Assembly: GCA_900473805.1 (NCBI GenBank)
Contig: UCMS01000006.1
Location: 543,736 to 607,735, forward strand
Source of the DNA: Hyphomicrobiales bacterium
GTDB lineage: Bacteria; Pseudomonadota; Alphaproteobacteria; Rhizobiales; Rhizobiaceae
DNA: 64,000 nucleotides
Reading direction: 5' to 3'
Both the position numbers and the translations under genes were made by a program. The stretch's first letter is position 1. Each line of letters begins with the position of its first letter. The notes under the pieces are model-generated. The model ran no database searches. It was given only the letters and a program-made list of their open reading frames with translations, and was not told the origin of the DNA. Positions 52,620 to 61,680 of the stretch are shown here, in pieces.

Positions 52620-53138
52620 ATGTCGGAACTCGGTATGAATACGGTGAGCTTCGCCGGACGAGCAGCAGCATCCAGCCAGTTCAAGGCGACCTATGCCGAG
52701 GGCATGGGTCTCGTCGAGGAAACGGCCGCATTTCTCGATGGCCCGGGCCGCGCTGCCGCAAAGGTTCTGCCGCGTCAGGCATCGGTTCTCTACGCTGCCG
52801 AATCCATGCGTCTCACCACCCGCCTGATGCAAATGGCATCCTGGCTTCTCCTGCAGCGCGCCGTCAACAACGGCGAGATGAGCCGCGATCAGGTCCTGTC
52901 GGAAAAGAGCAAGGTTCGCCTCGACGGCTTCAACGTCGACCGCAACGCACCGGGCTGGAACGATCTGCCGGAAGCTTTCCGCGACCTGGTCGAACGCTCG
53001 CTCCGCCTACAGAACCGCATTGCGCTGCTCGACCGCGAGATCTATCGCCCCGCCTCTGAGGAAGAATTCCAGCCGGACAATGAAAACAGCGTCCAGGCCC
53101 AACTCAACCTTCTGCGGACCGCTTTCAACGCCGGCTGA
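52620..53138 (+). CDS. rcdA: Regulator of CtrA degradation (DUF1465 family)
   Basis: A 172-aa helical protein. FKATYAEGMGLVEETAAFLDG, LYAAESMRLTTRLMQMASWLL and LQRAVNNGEMSRDQVLSEK are typical of RcdA/DUF1465. RcdA is an adaptor that helps ClpXP degrade CtrA (Caulobacter); in S. meliloti it is essential and linked to the CtrA circuit. Start ATG 52620 (MSELGMNT) has AGGGAAA upstream; ATG 52635 is possible. Monocistronic, with a CtrA-type box upstream and a terminator downstream. Confidence 0.88.
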   Translation: MSELGMNTVSFAGRAAASSQFKATYAEGMGLVEETAAFLDGPGRAAAKVLPRQASVLYAAESMRLTTRLMQMASWLLLQRAVNNGEMSRDQVLSEKSKVRLDGFNVDRNAPGWNDLPEAFRDLVERSLRLQNRIALLDREIYRPASEEEFQPDNENSVQAQLNLLRTAFNAG

Positions 53139-53163
53139 GACTATCAGCGACAGCACCACCTTT

Positions 53164-53198
53164 CAGCCGGCCTGCACCCGCAGAGCCGGCTTTTTTCT
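53164..53198 (+). terminator. Rho-independent terminator after rcdA
   Basis: CAGCCGG...CCGGCTTTTTTC: GCCGG stem pairs (loop about 14 nt) followed by six Ts. Confidence 0.75.
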
Positions 53199-53276
53199 GT
53201 CCTGCAAATAGGGTCGAGCCCGGGGACGTTAGGCCGGTAACACTTCACCGAGCCCAGGCGTGGTTCGCCCAAACGC

Positions 53277-53304
53277 AAAAGCCCGGCGCGAAGGCCGGGC
53301 TTTT
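53277..53304 (-). terminator. Rho-independent terminator after rpmE
   Basis: AAAAGCCCGGC/GCCGGGCTTTT perfect hairpin with a T-run on the minus strand, 24 nt after the rpmE stop. Confidence 0.88.
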
Positions 53305-53327
53305 CGTATTCAGATCGTTCAAGACGA

Positions 53328-53549
53328 TTAGAGGCCGAGGCCGCCGAAACGCTTGTTGAACTTCGAAACGCGACCGCCGCGGTCCAGCAGCTGCTGGTTA
53401 CCGCCGGTCCAGGCCGGGTGCGACTTCGGGTCGATTTCGAGGTTCATCACTGCGCCTTCGGAACCCCAGGTCGAACGGGTCTCGTATTCGGTGCCATCGG
53501 TCATGACGACCTTGATGACGTGGTAGTCGGGATGGATGTCAGCCTTCAT
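53328..53549 (-). CDS. rpmE: 50S ribosomal protein L31
   Basis: A 73-aa protein, [20 protein letters not shown], with the L31 core [19 protein letters not shown] and [12 protein letters not shown] end. It lacks the zinc-binding Cys residues, as in C-minus L31 paralogues of Rhizobiales. Own promoter and terminator; divergent from the ABC exporter gene. Confidence 0.97.
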   Translation of the reverse strand: MKADIHPDYHVIKVVMTDGTEYETRSTWGSEGAVMNLEIDPKSHPAWTGGNQQLLDRGGRVSKFNKRFGGLGL

Positions 53550-53748
53550 CGCTCTGTTCCTGCTGTGCCGTGGGGTCCATTTGCCGCAATTGCGTCAGCG
53601 GGACCTATTCAATAGATGAAGCCGCAGTCCAATGGGCTACGGCTTCCCAATTCGATGCCGTGCCTATACATGAAGGGCGCAGGGATAACAAGTGCCATGG
53701 CAGCAAAGCCTGACAGCCCTTGTGAGCGTGAAGCAGGAGCATGACAGA

Positions 53749-55551
53749 GTGACCTTGGAAGCCGAAAACACCGAGAAGAAGCGCCGCTCCCTGAAACCGC
53801 TCGCCGATCTCTATCCCTACCTGAAGCGCTACAAGGGGCTCGTTGCCGGCGCTCTGATCTTCCTCTGTCTCGCGGCCGTGACGACACTGGCGCTGCCAAT
53901 CGCCATCCGCCGCATGCTCGACCATGGCTTCAACGCTGCCGACAGCGGATTCATCAACAAATACTTCGCCATGATGATCGTCATGGCACTGGTGCTCGCG
54001 GTCGCAAGCGCGCTGCGTTATTACTATGTCATCACCATCGGCGAACGCGTCGTGGCCGATCTGCGCAGCGATGTCTTCACCCATGTCACCCGCCTCTCGC
54101 CCGCCTTCTTCGACATCAACCAGTCCGGCGAAATCGTCTCGCGCCTCACGGCAGACACCACGCAGCTGAAATCGGCCGTGGGCGCCACCGCTTCGCTGGC
54201 ACTGCGCAATTCCATTCTCTGCCTCGGCGCCATGGTGATGATGATCGCCACCAGCCCAAAACTGTCGATCATGGTGCTGGCAGCGATTCCCGTCATCGTC
54301 TTCCCGCTGGTCGCCTTTGGCCGGTCCGTGCGCAAGCGCTCGCGCGCCGCACAGGATACGCTGGCCGAAGCCTCCTCCTATGCCGGTGAGGTCATCGGCG
54401 CCGCTCGCACGCTGCAGGCCTTCAACGCCGAGGATGCGGCTCGCGGCCGCTATGTCACCGCCGTCGAAAGTGCCTACGAGGCTGCCCGTGCCGCCATCAA
54501 GTCGCGCGCGCTTCTGACCGGCGTCGCCATTTCGCTCGTGTTCGGCAGCGTCGTCGGCGTCCTCTGGTATGGCGCCCAGAACGTGCTCGAAGGCACGATG
54601 ACCGCCGGCACGCTCGGCCAGTTCCTGCTCTATTCGCTGATTGCCGCCGGCTCGCTCGGCACGCTGTCGGAAGTCTGGGGCGAACTGTCTCAAGCCGCCG
54701 GTGCCGCCGAGCGCCTGCATGAACTGCTTGCCGAACATCCGGAGATCGCTGCACCGGCCAATCCCGCCCTCCTGCCGACGCCGGCCCGCGGCAGCGTCGA
54801 TTTCGAGGCCGTGCAGTTCTCCTATCCTTCCGCAAAAACGAAGTCGGCCCTGAAGGGTCTTTCCTTCTCGGTCGCTCATGGCGAAACGGTCGCCATCGTC
54901 GGCCCATCAGGCGCCGGCAAAAGCACGATCTTCTCGCTCATCCTGCGCTTCTATGATCCAGCCTCCGGCACGATCCGTCTGGACGGCGTCGACATTCGCA
55001 CCGCCGATCCCCAGGCTGTCCGCGACCGCATCGCGATCGTGCCGCAGGACACGACGATCTTCGCATCATCGATCCACGACAACATCGCCTTCGGCTCTCC
55101 GGGCGCAACAAGAGCGATGGTCGAGGCCGCAGCTGACGCTGCCCAGGCCAGCGAATTCATCGGTCGGCAGGTCAACGGCTTCGACACGCTGGTCGGCGAA
55201 CGCGGCATCACGTTGTCCGGCGGCCAGCGCCAGCGCATCGCAATCGCCCGTGCGCTTCTGCGCAACGCCCCCCTGCTCTTACTCGACGAGGCGACCTCGG
55301 CGCTCGACGCGGAAAGCGAAAAACTGGTGCAGAAGGCGCTCGACGGCCTGATGCGCGACCGCACCACGATCGTCATCGCGCATCGCCTCGCAACAGTGCT
55401 CAAGGCCGACCGTATCCTTGTGCTGGACGACGGGCGCATCGTCGAGGAAGGCACCCATCAGAGCCTGATCCAGCAGGGCGGCCTCTACGCCAAGCTCGCG
55501 CGCCTGCAGTTCGAGACCGGTGGTCGCGACTTCACGGCTGCGGCGCAGTAG
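53749..55551 (+). CDS. ABC-type exporter, fused TM and ATPase domains (MsbA/multidrug-like)
   Basis: A 600-aa half-transporter: six TM helices (about 25-320), then an ATPase with Walker A GPSGAGKST, signature LSGGQRQR, Walker B LLLLDEATSALD and H-loop VIAHRL. It works as a homodimer exporting lipids or drugs. GTG 53749 follows GGAG at 10 nt; the frame stays open to 53692. No accessory genes nearby. Substrate undecided. Confidence 0.92.
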   Translation: MTLEAENTEKKRRSLKPLADLYPYLKRYKGLVAGALIFLCLAAVTTLALPIAIRRMLDHGFNAADSGFINKYFAMMIVMALVLAVASALRYYYVITIGERVVADLRSDVFTHVTRLSPAFFDINQSGEIVSRLTADTTQLKSAVGATASLALRNSILCLGAMVMMIATSPKLSIMVLAAIPVIVFPLVAFGRSVRKRSRAAQDTLAEASSYAGEVIGAARTLQAFNAEDAARGRYVTAVESAYEAARAAIKSRALLTGVAISLVFGSVVGVLWYGAQNVLEGTMTAGTLGQFLLYSLIAAGSLGTLSEVWGELSQAAGAAERLHELLAEHPEIAAPANPALLPTPARGSVDFEAVQFSYPSAKTKSALKGLSFSVAHGETVAIVGPSGAGKSTIFSLILRFYDPASGTIRLDGVDIRTADPQAVRDRIAIVPQDTTIFASSIHDNIAFGSPGATRAMVEAAADAAQASEFIGRQVNGFDTLVGERGITLSGGQRQRIAIARALLRNAPLLLLDEATSALDAESEKLVQKALDGLMRDRTTIVIAHRLATVLKADRILVLDDGRIVEEGTHQSLIQQGGLYAKLARLQFETGGRDFTAAAQ

Positions 55552-55571
55552 CGCATTCACCGCGCTGCGAG

Positions 55572-55624
55572 ATGGGTGGATATCCACCCTATGAAAATGC
55601 TGAAATGGGTGGGAACCCACCCAT
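55572..55624 (+). promoter_or_regulatory. Tandem operator-like palindromes
   Basis: GGGTGGATATCCACCC (55574-55589) and ATGGGTGGGAACCCACCCAT (55605-55624), both preceded by A-T and sharing the half-site GGGTGG; centres are 33 bp apart (about three helical turns). They lie 20 nt after the ABC exporter stop and 140-190 bp before the TTT receptor gene. Confidence 0.6.
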
Positions 55625-55762
55625 AGAGTTTTCCGGCGCCAACGTGACGCCCGTTCGCGCACTCCCTCCTGTTGAAGCATCCGGCAGGCCTGACACACTC
55701 CAATCCGTCCCGCGGACTGGAGGAGCGGCCCGGGACATCCGACATTGGATGGAGGAGTACTC

Positions 55763-56734
55763 ATGTCGTTCTACAAATCCCTTTTTGCCGGCAGCCTGAT
55801 TGCCGGATTCCTGGCGGCGGCTCAGGCACAGGCCGCCTTTCCCGAGCGTCCCGTGACGCTCGTCGTCCCCTTTGCCGCAGGCGGCTCGACCGACGTCGTC
55901 GCCCGCGTGATCGCGGAGAAGATGTCCGAGGATCTCGGGCAGCAGGTGATCGTCCAGAACGTGGCAGGGGCCGGCGGCAGCCTCGGCGCCGGAAATGTCG
56001 CCCGGGCCGAGCCGGACGGCTACACGATCCTGATGGGCACCGTCGCGACCCACGCGCTCAATCCGCTGATCCTCAAGAGCAAACCCTATGATGCCGAAGC
56101 GGATTTCACGCCCGTGTCACTGCTGGTGGTAGTGCCCAACGTGCTCGTGGTCAATCCGGAGCTTCCGGCCAAATCGGTGGAGGAACTTCTGGCCCTTCTC
56201 AAGGCCGAGCCGGACAAATGGAGCTACGCCTCCTCCGGCAATGGGACGCCGCTGCATCTCTCCGGCGAGCTGTTCAAATCGATGGCCGGCGTCACCATGG
56301 AGCACATCCCCTACAAGGGGTCGGGACCGGCCTTGAACGACGTGCTCGGCAACCAGGTGTCGATCATGTTCGACAACCTTCCGTCCTCTTCGGCTCACAT
56401 CAAGGCGGGTACGCTGAGGGCTTTGGCGGTGACGACGTCCGAGAGGGCACCCTCCTTTCCGGATATTCCGACCATGGCCGAAGCGGGCCTGCCCGGCTAT
56501 GAGACCTATACATGGAACGCGCTCTTTGCCCCGAAAGACACGCCGAAAGAGGTCGTCGACCGCCTGAATTCCGCAGCGGTCAAGGCCATGGCCGATCCCG
56601 GTGTCGCCGAACGCATGAAGGAGTTCTCCGCCACCATCGTCGCCTCCTCGCCGGAGGAACTCGGCGCCCATGTGAAGGCGGAAGTCGCCAAGTGGACCCC
56701 GGTCGTCAAGGACGCCAACGTGCAGATGGATTGA
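55763..56734 (+). CDS. Tripartite tricarboxylate transporter substrate-binding protein (Bug/TctC)
   Basis: A 323-aa periplasmic protein: signal peptide (MSFYKSLFAGSLIAGFLAAA), then Bug motifs FPERPVTLVVPFAAGGSTDVV, VVQNVAGAGGSLG-like and PDGYTILMGTVATHALNP. It binds carboxylates for TctAB-type transport; no TctA/TctB is present nearby, which is frequent for orphan Bug proteins. ATG 55763 starts the signal peptide; the longer start at 55745 is unlikely. Neighbour of the FAD dehydrogenase gene (convergent). Confidence 0.9.
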   Translation: MSFYKSLFAGSLIAGFLAAAQAQAAFPERPVTLVVPFAAGGSTDVVARVIAEKMSEDLGQQVIVQNVAGAGGSLGAGNVARAEPDGYTILMGTVATHALNPLILKSKPYDAEADFTPVSLLVVVPNVLVVNPELPAKSVEELLALLKAEPDKWSYASSGNGTPLHLSGELFKSMAGVTMEHIPYKGSGPALNDVLGNQVSIMFDNLPSSSAHIKAGTLRALAVTTSERAPSFPDIPTMAEAGLPGYETYTWNALFAPKDTPKEVVDRLNSAAVKAMADPGVAERMKEFSATIVASSPEELGAHVKAEVAKWTPVVKDANVQMD

Positions 56735-56751
56735 TCGCGCCATCCAACTGC

Positions 56752-56786
56752 GGCAAAGGGCCGGTACACGACACCGCCCTTTGCCG
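56752..56786. terminator. Hairpin between convergent genes
   Basis: Stem GGCAAAGGG/CCCTTTGCC with a 16-nt loop between the TTT receptor and FAD dehydrogenase genes. No clear T-run; possibly a bidirectional terminator. Confidence 0.5.
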
Positions 56787-56804
56787 TTCCTCAGCGACGA
56801 TTGC

Positions 56805-58451
56805 TCAACGTCCCGCGTTGCGCCCCGCCACACGACCGGAAAAAAGGCAGCCGCCGAGGAATGTCCCCTCGAGCGCATTGTAGCCATGCATGCCGCCACC
56901 GCCGAAACCGGAAACCTCGCCGGCTGCGTAAAGTCCCGGCACCGGCTTGTTTTCCCGGTTCAGAACACGCCCCTCGAGATCAGTGTGCAACCCGCCCAGG
57001 GTCTTGCGCGTGAGAATGTGCAGGCGCACTCCGATCAGCGGCCCGGCAGCGGGATCGAGCAGCCGATGAGGCTTGGCCGTGCGCATCAGCTTGTCGCCCA
57101 GGTAGTTGCGTGCGCCCCGGATCGCCGTCACCTGCGCATCCTTGGAAAAACGGTTGCCGATCTCCCGGTCGCGCGCCTCGATCTGGGCCCGTAGGTGATG
57201 CACACTGAGCCGGTGCTCACCCGACAGTTCATTCATGCCCGACACCAGGTCTTCCAGCGTGTCGCGGACGACAAAATCCTCGCCCTTGTCCATGAAGGAC
57301 TGCACTGGCCCGGGTGGGTTCTTGCCCAGACGCTTGAGCAGCAGAGGAATGTTCTTTTCCGTGAGATCCGGGTTCTGTTCAGAGCCGGACAGGGCAAATT
57401 CCTTCTTGATGATCGCCTTGTTGAGGATGAACCAGGAGTATTCATGCCCACGCGACCGGATCGCCTTGAGCGTCCCGAGCGTGTCGAAGCCCGGCATCGC
57501 CGGCGGTGCAAAGCGGTTACCCTCGGCATCGCACCAGAAGGACGAGGGCCCGGGCAGAATGCGGATGCCGTGGTTCGGCCAGATTGGATCCCAATTCTTC
57601 AGTCCCTCTGTGTAATGCCACATGCGGTCGCCGTTGATGATCTCGCCACCGGCCGCCTGGGTGATCGACAGCATGCGGCCGTCGACATGGGCCGGCACCC
57701 CGGCCACCATGTGTTTCGGCGCAGGACCGAGGCGATCGACCGGCCAGCTCTTGCGCACGAGATCGTGGTTGCCGCCGATCCCGCCCGAGGCCACGATGAC
57801 GGCATCAGCCCGGACCTCGAAATCTCCCACGACGTTGCGGGAACTGCTCGCGCCCCGCACCGTCGCATCACCGGCCAGCACCGTGCCGGAACAGCCCGTC
57901 ACCGCGCCGTCCTGGACTGTCAGCTGGTCCACCTGATGTCGGAACAGGAAGGTGAGCCTGCCGACCTCCGCCGCCATCCGCGCTCGGCGCACGAAGGGAG
58001 CAAGCACGCCGGGGCCGGTGCCCCAGGTAACATGGAAGCGCGGAACGGAATTGCCATGCCCATCGGCAAGCGATCCGCCGCGTTCGGCCCAGCCGACCAC
58101 CGGGAACCAACCGACCCCTTGCGCCTTGAGCCAGGAGCGTTTCTCGCCTGCGGCGAACTGCAGATAGGCCTCTGCCCATTGGCGCGGCCAGAAATCCTCC
58201 GTGCGGTCGAAACCGGCAGAGCCGAACCAATCCTGCCGGGCAAGTTCCAAACTGTCGCGAATGCCCATGCGGCGCTGTTCCGGGCTGTCGACAAGAAACA
58301 GTCCTCCGAGCGACCAGAACGCCTGACCGCCGAGGTTCTGCTCGCCCTCCTGATCGATCACGCAGACCCTCAGTCCTCTGTCAACGGCCTCCGTCGCGGC
58401 CACAAGGCCAGCGAGGCCCCCGCCGATCACAACGACGTCGAATTGCTGCAT
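56805..58451 (-). CDS. FAD-binding dehydrogenase (fumarate reductase/ketosteroid dehydrogenase-like)
   Basis: A 548-aa flavoprotein. The N-terminal dinucleotide motif VVIGGGLAGLVAATEAVDRG with ADAVIVASGGIGGN and the C-terminal GGGMHGYNALEGTFLGGCLF are typical of the FAD_binding_2 family. It oxidises or reduces C-C bonds in small organic acids or steroids; the neighbouring carboxylate-binding protein hints at an organic acid. ATG 58451 has a GGGAGGG Shine-Dalgarno. Convergent with the TTT receptor gene. Confidence 0.88.
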   Translation of the reverse strand: MQQFDVVVIGGGLAGLVAATEAVDRGLRVCVIDQEGEQNLGGQAFWSLGGLFLVDSPEQRRMGIRDSLELARQDWFGSAGFDRTEDFWPRQWAEAYLQFAAGEKRSWLKAQGVGWFPVVGWAERGGSLADGHGNSVPRFHVTWGTGPGVLAPFVRRARMAAEVGRLTFLFRHQVDQLTVQDGAVTGCSGTVLAGDATVRGASSSRNVVGDFEVRADAVIVASGGIGGNHDLVRKSWPVDRLGPAPKHMVAGVPAHVDGRMLSITQAAGGEIINGDRMWHYTEGLKNWDPIWPNHGIRILPGPSSFWCDAEGNRFAPPAMPGFDTLGTLKAIRSRGHEYSWFILNKAIIKKEFALSGSEQNPDLTEKNIPLLLKRLGKNPPGPVQSFMDKGEDFVVRDTLEDLVSGMNELSGEHRLSVHHLRAQIEARDREIGNRFSKDAQVTAIRGARNYLGDKLMRTAKPHRLLDPAAGPLIGVRLHILTRKTLGGLHTDLEGRVLNRENKPVPGLYAAGEVSGFGGGGMHGYNALEGTFLGGCLFSGRVAGRNAGR

Positions 58452-58546
58452 GCCACCCTCCCAAAGCGTCATGTCTTACTTTTACGCACACGTAAGTCAG
58501 TCCGCAAGTTGTCGCTGCCTGAGAGAAGGCCTGCGTGGGATCAGCG

Positions 58547-59578
58547 TCAGCGTTCGGTGAGCTTCAACTCGATGCGCCGGTTCTGGGCGAGCACATCCGG
58601 TGTATCGCCCTCCGCAATCGGCTGGAATTCGCCAAAACCGGCGGCCACCAGCCTGTTGGCCGGAACGCCCTTGGAAATCAGGTATTTGACCACCGAGGTG
58701 GCACGCGCCGAGGAAAGCTCCCAGTTGTCCCGATACCGCCCGGTGCCGGTGAGCGGCGATGCATCGGTATGCCCGTCGACGCGCAAGACCCAGCTGATCT
58801 CGGCGGGAATTTCCTGCGCCAGCTCAAGAAGAGCTGCGGCCAGTTTGTCCATTTCAGCCTGACCCGCCGCATCGAGCTCGGCGCCACCGACGGGGAAAAG
58901 CACTTCGGACTGGAAGACGAAGCGGTCGCCGACGATGCGGATGTTTTCCCGGTCAGACAGGATTTCGCGCAGCCTGCCGAAGAAGTCGGAGCGATAGCGA
59001 TTGAGCTCCTGCACCCGTTGGGCGAGGGCCACATTGAGCCGCCGTCCGAGATCCGCAATCTTCGCCTGAGACGACTGGTCCTTCGCCTCGGACGCCTGCA
59101 GAGCCTCCTCGACAGCGGCGATCTGCGACCGCAGCGCCGCAATCTGCTGGTTGAGCAGTTCGATCTGGCTCATCGCGCGCGCGCTGACCTGCTTTTCCGC
59201 GACCAGTTCCTCGTTGAGGCGTCCAACCTTCGCATTGGCTGCATCGGCCGACCCTGCCCCGCTGTCGAGCAATTGCTGCAACCGGGAACGTTCGCTTTCC
59301 GACGTCGAGAGGGACGACTGGAGCGCGGCGAGCGTATCTTCCAGATCCTGCTTGCCGCTCTTTTCCAGCGCAAGGAGATTGGTCAGTTCGGCGATCTGGC
59401 TGTTCAGGCGATTGAGGACCTCGTCCTTGCCCGATATCTCGCGGCTGAGGATGAACTGCGCCAGGACGAAGACCGTGAGCAGGAACATGATGGCGAGAAG
59501 CAGCGTCGACAGGGCGTCGACGAAGCCTGGCCAGTAATCGACGGCGCGCTCTCGGCGGCGGTTGCGCCCGAGTGCCAT
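58547..59578 (-). CDS. OmpA/MotB-like peptidoglycan-binding motor stator protein
   Basis: A 343-aa protein: short basic N-terminus, a TM helix with an intramembrane Asp (WPGFVDALSTLLLAIMFLLT), a long coiled coil (about 50-185), then an OmpA domain (FPVGGAELDAAGQAEMDKL; VDGHTDASPL; FGEFQPIAEGDTPD). This is the MotB/ZorB-type layout: Asp for ion translocation plus a periplasmic peptidoglycan anchor. It starts directly after the stop of the MotA-like gene (0-nt gap), so the two form a pair. Function unknown. Confidence 0.85.
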   Translation of the reverse strand: MALGRNRRRERAVDYWPGFVDALSTLLLAIMFLLTVFVLAQFILSREISGKDEVLNRLNSQIAELTNLLALEKSGKQDLEDTLAALQSSLSTSESERSRLQQLLDSGAGSADAANAKVGRLNEELVAEKQVSARAMSQIELLNQQIAALRSQIAAVEEALQASEAKDQSSQAKIADLGRRLNVALAQRVQELNRYRSDFFGRLREILSDRENIRIVGDRFVFQSEVLFPVGGAELDAAGQAEMDKLAAALLELAQEIPAEISWVLRVDGHTDASPLTGTGRYRDNWELSSARATSVVKYLISKGVPANRLVAAGFGEFQPIAEGDTPDVLAQNRRIELKLTER

Positions 59579-60619
59579 TTACTTCGCCCCGCCGATCTTG
59601 TCGTTCAGCCGGTCGAGCGTCTTGCGCATGGCCCGCGCGTCTTCCTGCTGCGCCTCGATCCAGTCGCGCAGCATCTGCTGCTCGTTGCGCATGTTCTTGA
59701 CGAGCCCCTGGATACCCTCGGCGAGACCAGCGATGGCCGCCACCGACCTATCGCCACCGGCAGCACCCTCGCGATTGGCGAGCTTCTGGATCTCGGCAAC
59801 GAGAGAGCGGATATCCTCCGCCGCAACGGCGCCATCGGCATCGATCGCCACGGGACGCTCTGAATCGAGATCTGTCACCGACGACAGCCAGTTTTCCAGT
59901 TCGACGTAGAAGCGGTTTTGCGCACGTCCGGCCTGCAGGTCGAGGAATCCGAGGATCAGCGATCCAGAAAGGCCGAGCAGCGAGGACGAAAAGGCCGTGC
60001 CCATGCCCTGAAGAGGTGCGGTCAAGCCACTCTTCAGCGCCTGGAGGACGTCATTACTGTCGCCCGAAGCCGGGTCAAGGGCCTGGATGACGTCGTTGAT
60101 CGAGCCGATGGTACCCAGCAGCCCCCAGAAGGTGCCAAGCAGGCCGAGAAAGACAAGAAGGCCGATGAGATAACGCGTGGTGTCGCGCGATTCGTCGAGA
60201 CGCGTGCCGATCGAATCAAGGATCGAGCGCAACGCCGTCGTTGAGATCGCCATAGACCGGCGCCCGCCGATCAGCGCACGCATTGGCGCAAGAAGCCGCG
60301 GATCGCGCCCGACCCGATCTGCATTGTCGCCAGCGGCCCGGAAATTGTTGAACCACCGCACTTCCGGCCGCAGGGCCCAGACATGGTTGAAGACGAGAAT
60401 GATGCCAACCGCGAGCACACCGAGAATGAGGCCATTGAGCCCCGGATTGGTGACGAAGGCGGCGTGCGCCTGCCGGTAGAGGATTGCTGCGATGAAACAG
60501 ACAATGATCAGAAAGATGACCATTGTCGTGAAGAACGGCATCGGGCTGGAGAGTTTCTGACCGTAGTCTCCCGGACGGGTCACCCCAACTTCCAGGTCCT
60601 CCACCTTCACTTTCGCCAT
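59579..60619 (-). CDS. MotA/TolQ/ExbB-like membrane motor protein
   Basis: A 346-aa protein with TM helices at about 30-50, 65-85, 145-165 and 205-225 and the proton-channel-like core TRYLIGLLVFLGLLGTFWGL ... LLGLSGSLILGFLDLQ. A helical cytoplasmic tail follows (residues 250-346). It pairs with the OmpA/MotB-like protein downstream. Start ATG 60619 (MAKVKVED); ATG 60628 is an alternative. Neither flagellar, Tol nor Exb genes adjoin it; suhB lies upstream. Confidence 0.82.
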   Translation of the reverse strand: MAKVKVEDLEVGVTRPGDYGQKLSSPMPFFTTMVIFLIIVCFIAAILYRQAHAAFVTNPGLNGLILGVLAVGIILVFNHVWALRPEVRWFNNFRAAGDNADRVGRDPRLLAPMRALIGGRRSMAISTTALRSILDSIGTRLDESRDTTRYLIGLLVFLGLLGTFWGLLGTIGSINDVIQALDPASGDSNDVLQALKSGLTAPLQGMGTAFSSSLLGLSGSLILGFLDLQAGRAQNRFYVELENWLSSVTDLDSERPVAIDADGAVAAEDIRSLVAEIQKLANREGAAGGDRSVAAIAGLAEGIQGLVKNMRNEQQMLRDWIEAQQEDARAMRKTLDRLNDKIGGAK

Positions 60620-60740
60620 AATATGCACGACCTCCGCAGAATCTTGCTGCGGAGGCTAGTGGAAAATTGAGACGAATTGAAGCCGAAGCGACAGGGGAAT
60701 TTTACCACCTTGCCACCGCATGGCCGACCTGTCGTCAGCG

Positions 60741-61541
60741 TCAGGCCTGCGGCACCGGACGGTTGACGACCTCTTCCAGAGCCTTGCGGATATATTCGTT
60801 GCCGGCGAGCACGGTGCCGTTCTCGAACATCTCCTGACCGCCCTTCATGTCCGAAACGAAACCACCGGCTTCCTTGATCAGCAGCACGCCGGCAGCAATA
60901 TCCCAGGCATTCAGTTGCGCTTCCCAGAAGCCGTCCAGACGGCCGGCGGCGACATAGGCCAGATCGAGCGCGGCAGCGCCCATGCGGCGAACGCCCGAGA
61001 CTTCGCCCATGACGTGGCGCAGTTCCACAAGGAACTTGCCGTGCTGGCCGCGGCCGAGATGCGGCACGCCGCAACCGATGACGCAATCGGACAGGACCTT
61101 GCGGGCACCGACGCGGATGCGGCGATCGTTGAGGAAGGCGCCGCCGCCCTTCTCGGCCGTGTAGAGTTCGTCCGTCGCCGGGTTGAAGATGACGCCGGCG
61201 ACAATCTCGCCATTGCGTTCCAGCGCGATCGAGACGGCGAACTGCGGAATTCCGTGCAGGAAGTTGGTCGTGCCGTCGAGCGGATCGACGATCCAGCGAT
61301 GTGCGCCGTCCGTGCCCTTGATCTCATCGCTTTCCTCACCGAGGAAGCCATAGGTCGGACGGGCCTTCAGAAGCTCCTCACGCACGATCTTCTCGGCGCG
61401 GAAATCGGCCTGCGAGACGAAGTCGCCGGGGCCCTTGACCGAAACCTGCAGGTTCTGCACTTCGCCGAAATCGCGTGCCAGCGATTTGCCGGCCTTGATG
61501 GCGGCCTGAACCATGACGTTGAGAAGGGCGGAGCGTGCCAT
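60741..61541 (-). CDS. suhB: Inositol-1-monophosphatase family protein (SuhB-like)
   Basis: A 266-aa Mg2+/Li+-sensitive phosphatase with metal-binding GEES (FLGEESDE), IVDPLDGTTNF and WDIAAG. It hydrolyses inositol-1-P and related sugar phosphates; SuhB also associates with rRNA antitermination in enterobacteria. It lies 121 nt upstream of the MotA-like gene on the same strand. Confidence 0.93.
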   Translation of the reverse strand: MARSALLNVMVQAAIKAGKSLARDFGEVQNLQVSVKGPGDFVSQADFRAEKIVREELLKARPTYGFLGEESDEIKGTDGAHRWIVDPLDGTTNFLHGIPQFAVSIALERNGEIVAGVIFNPATDELYTAEKGGGAFLNDRRIRVGARKVLSDCVIGCGVPHLGRGQHGKFLVELRHVMGEVSGVRRMGAAALDLAYVAAGRLDGFWEAQLNAWDIAAGVLLIKEAGGFVSDMKGGQEMFENGTVLAGNEYIRKALEEVVNRPVPQA

Positions 61542-61680
61542 AAGTGGTATTCCTCAAGATTGGATGGTCGCCGGAGAGCGGCGAGGATGCAGCACGCGAC
61601 AGCGCGGCGATTGGCGGGTTCAAGACCACAAATAACGCCGGAATTCAAGGGGCAAAGCCGCCGATCGTCCTGCGACTGGA

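Noticed and set aside
58547-60619. Zorya anti-phage system (ZorAB)
   Set aside because: Only MotA-like and OmpA/MotB-like genes are present; no ZorC, ZorD or ZorE nuclease/helicase genes adjoin, and the neighbours are housekeeping genes.
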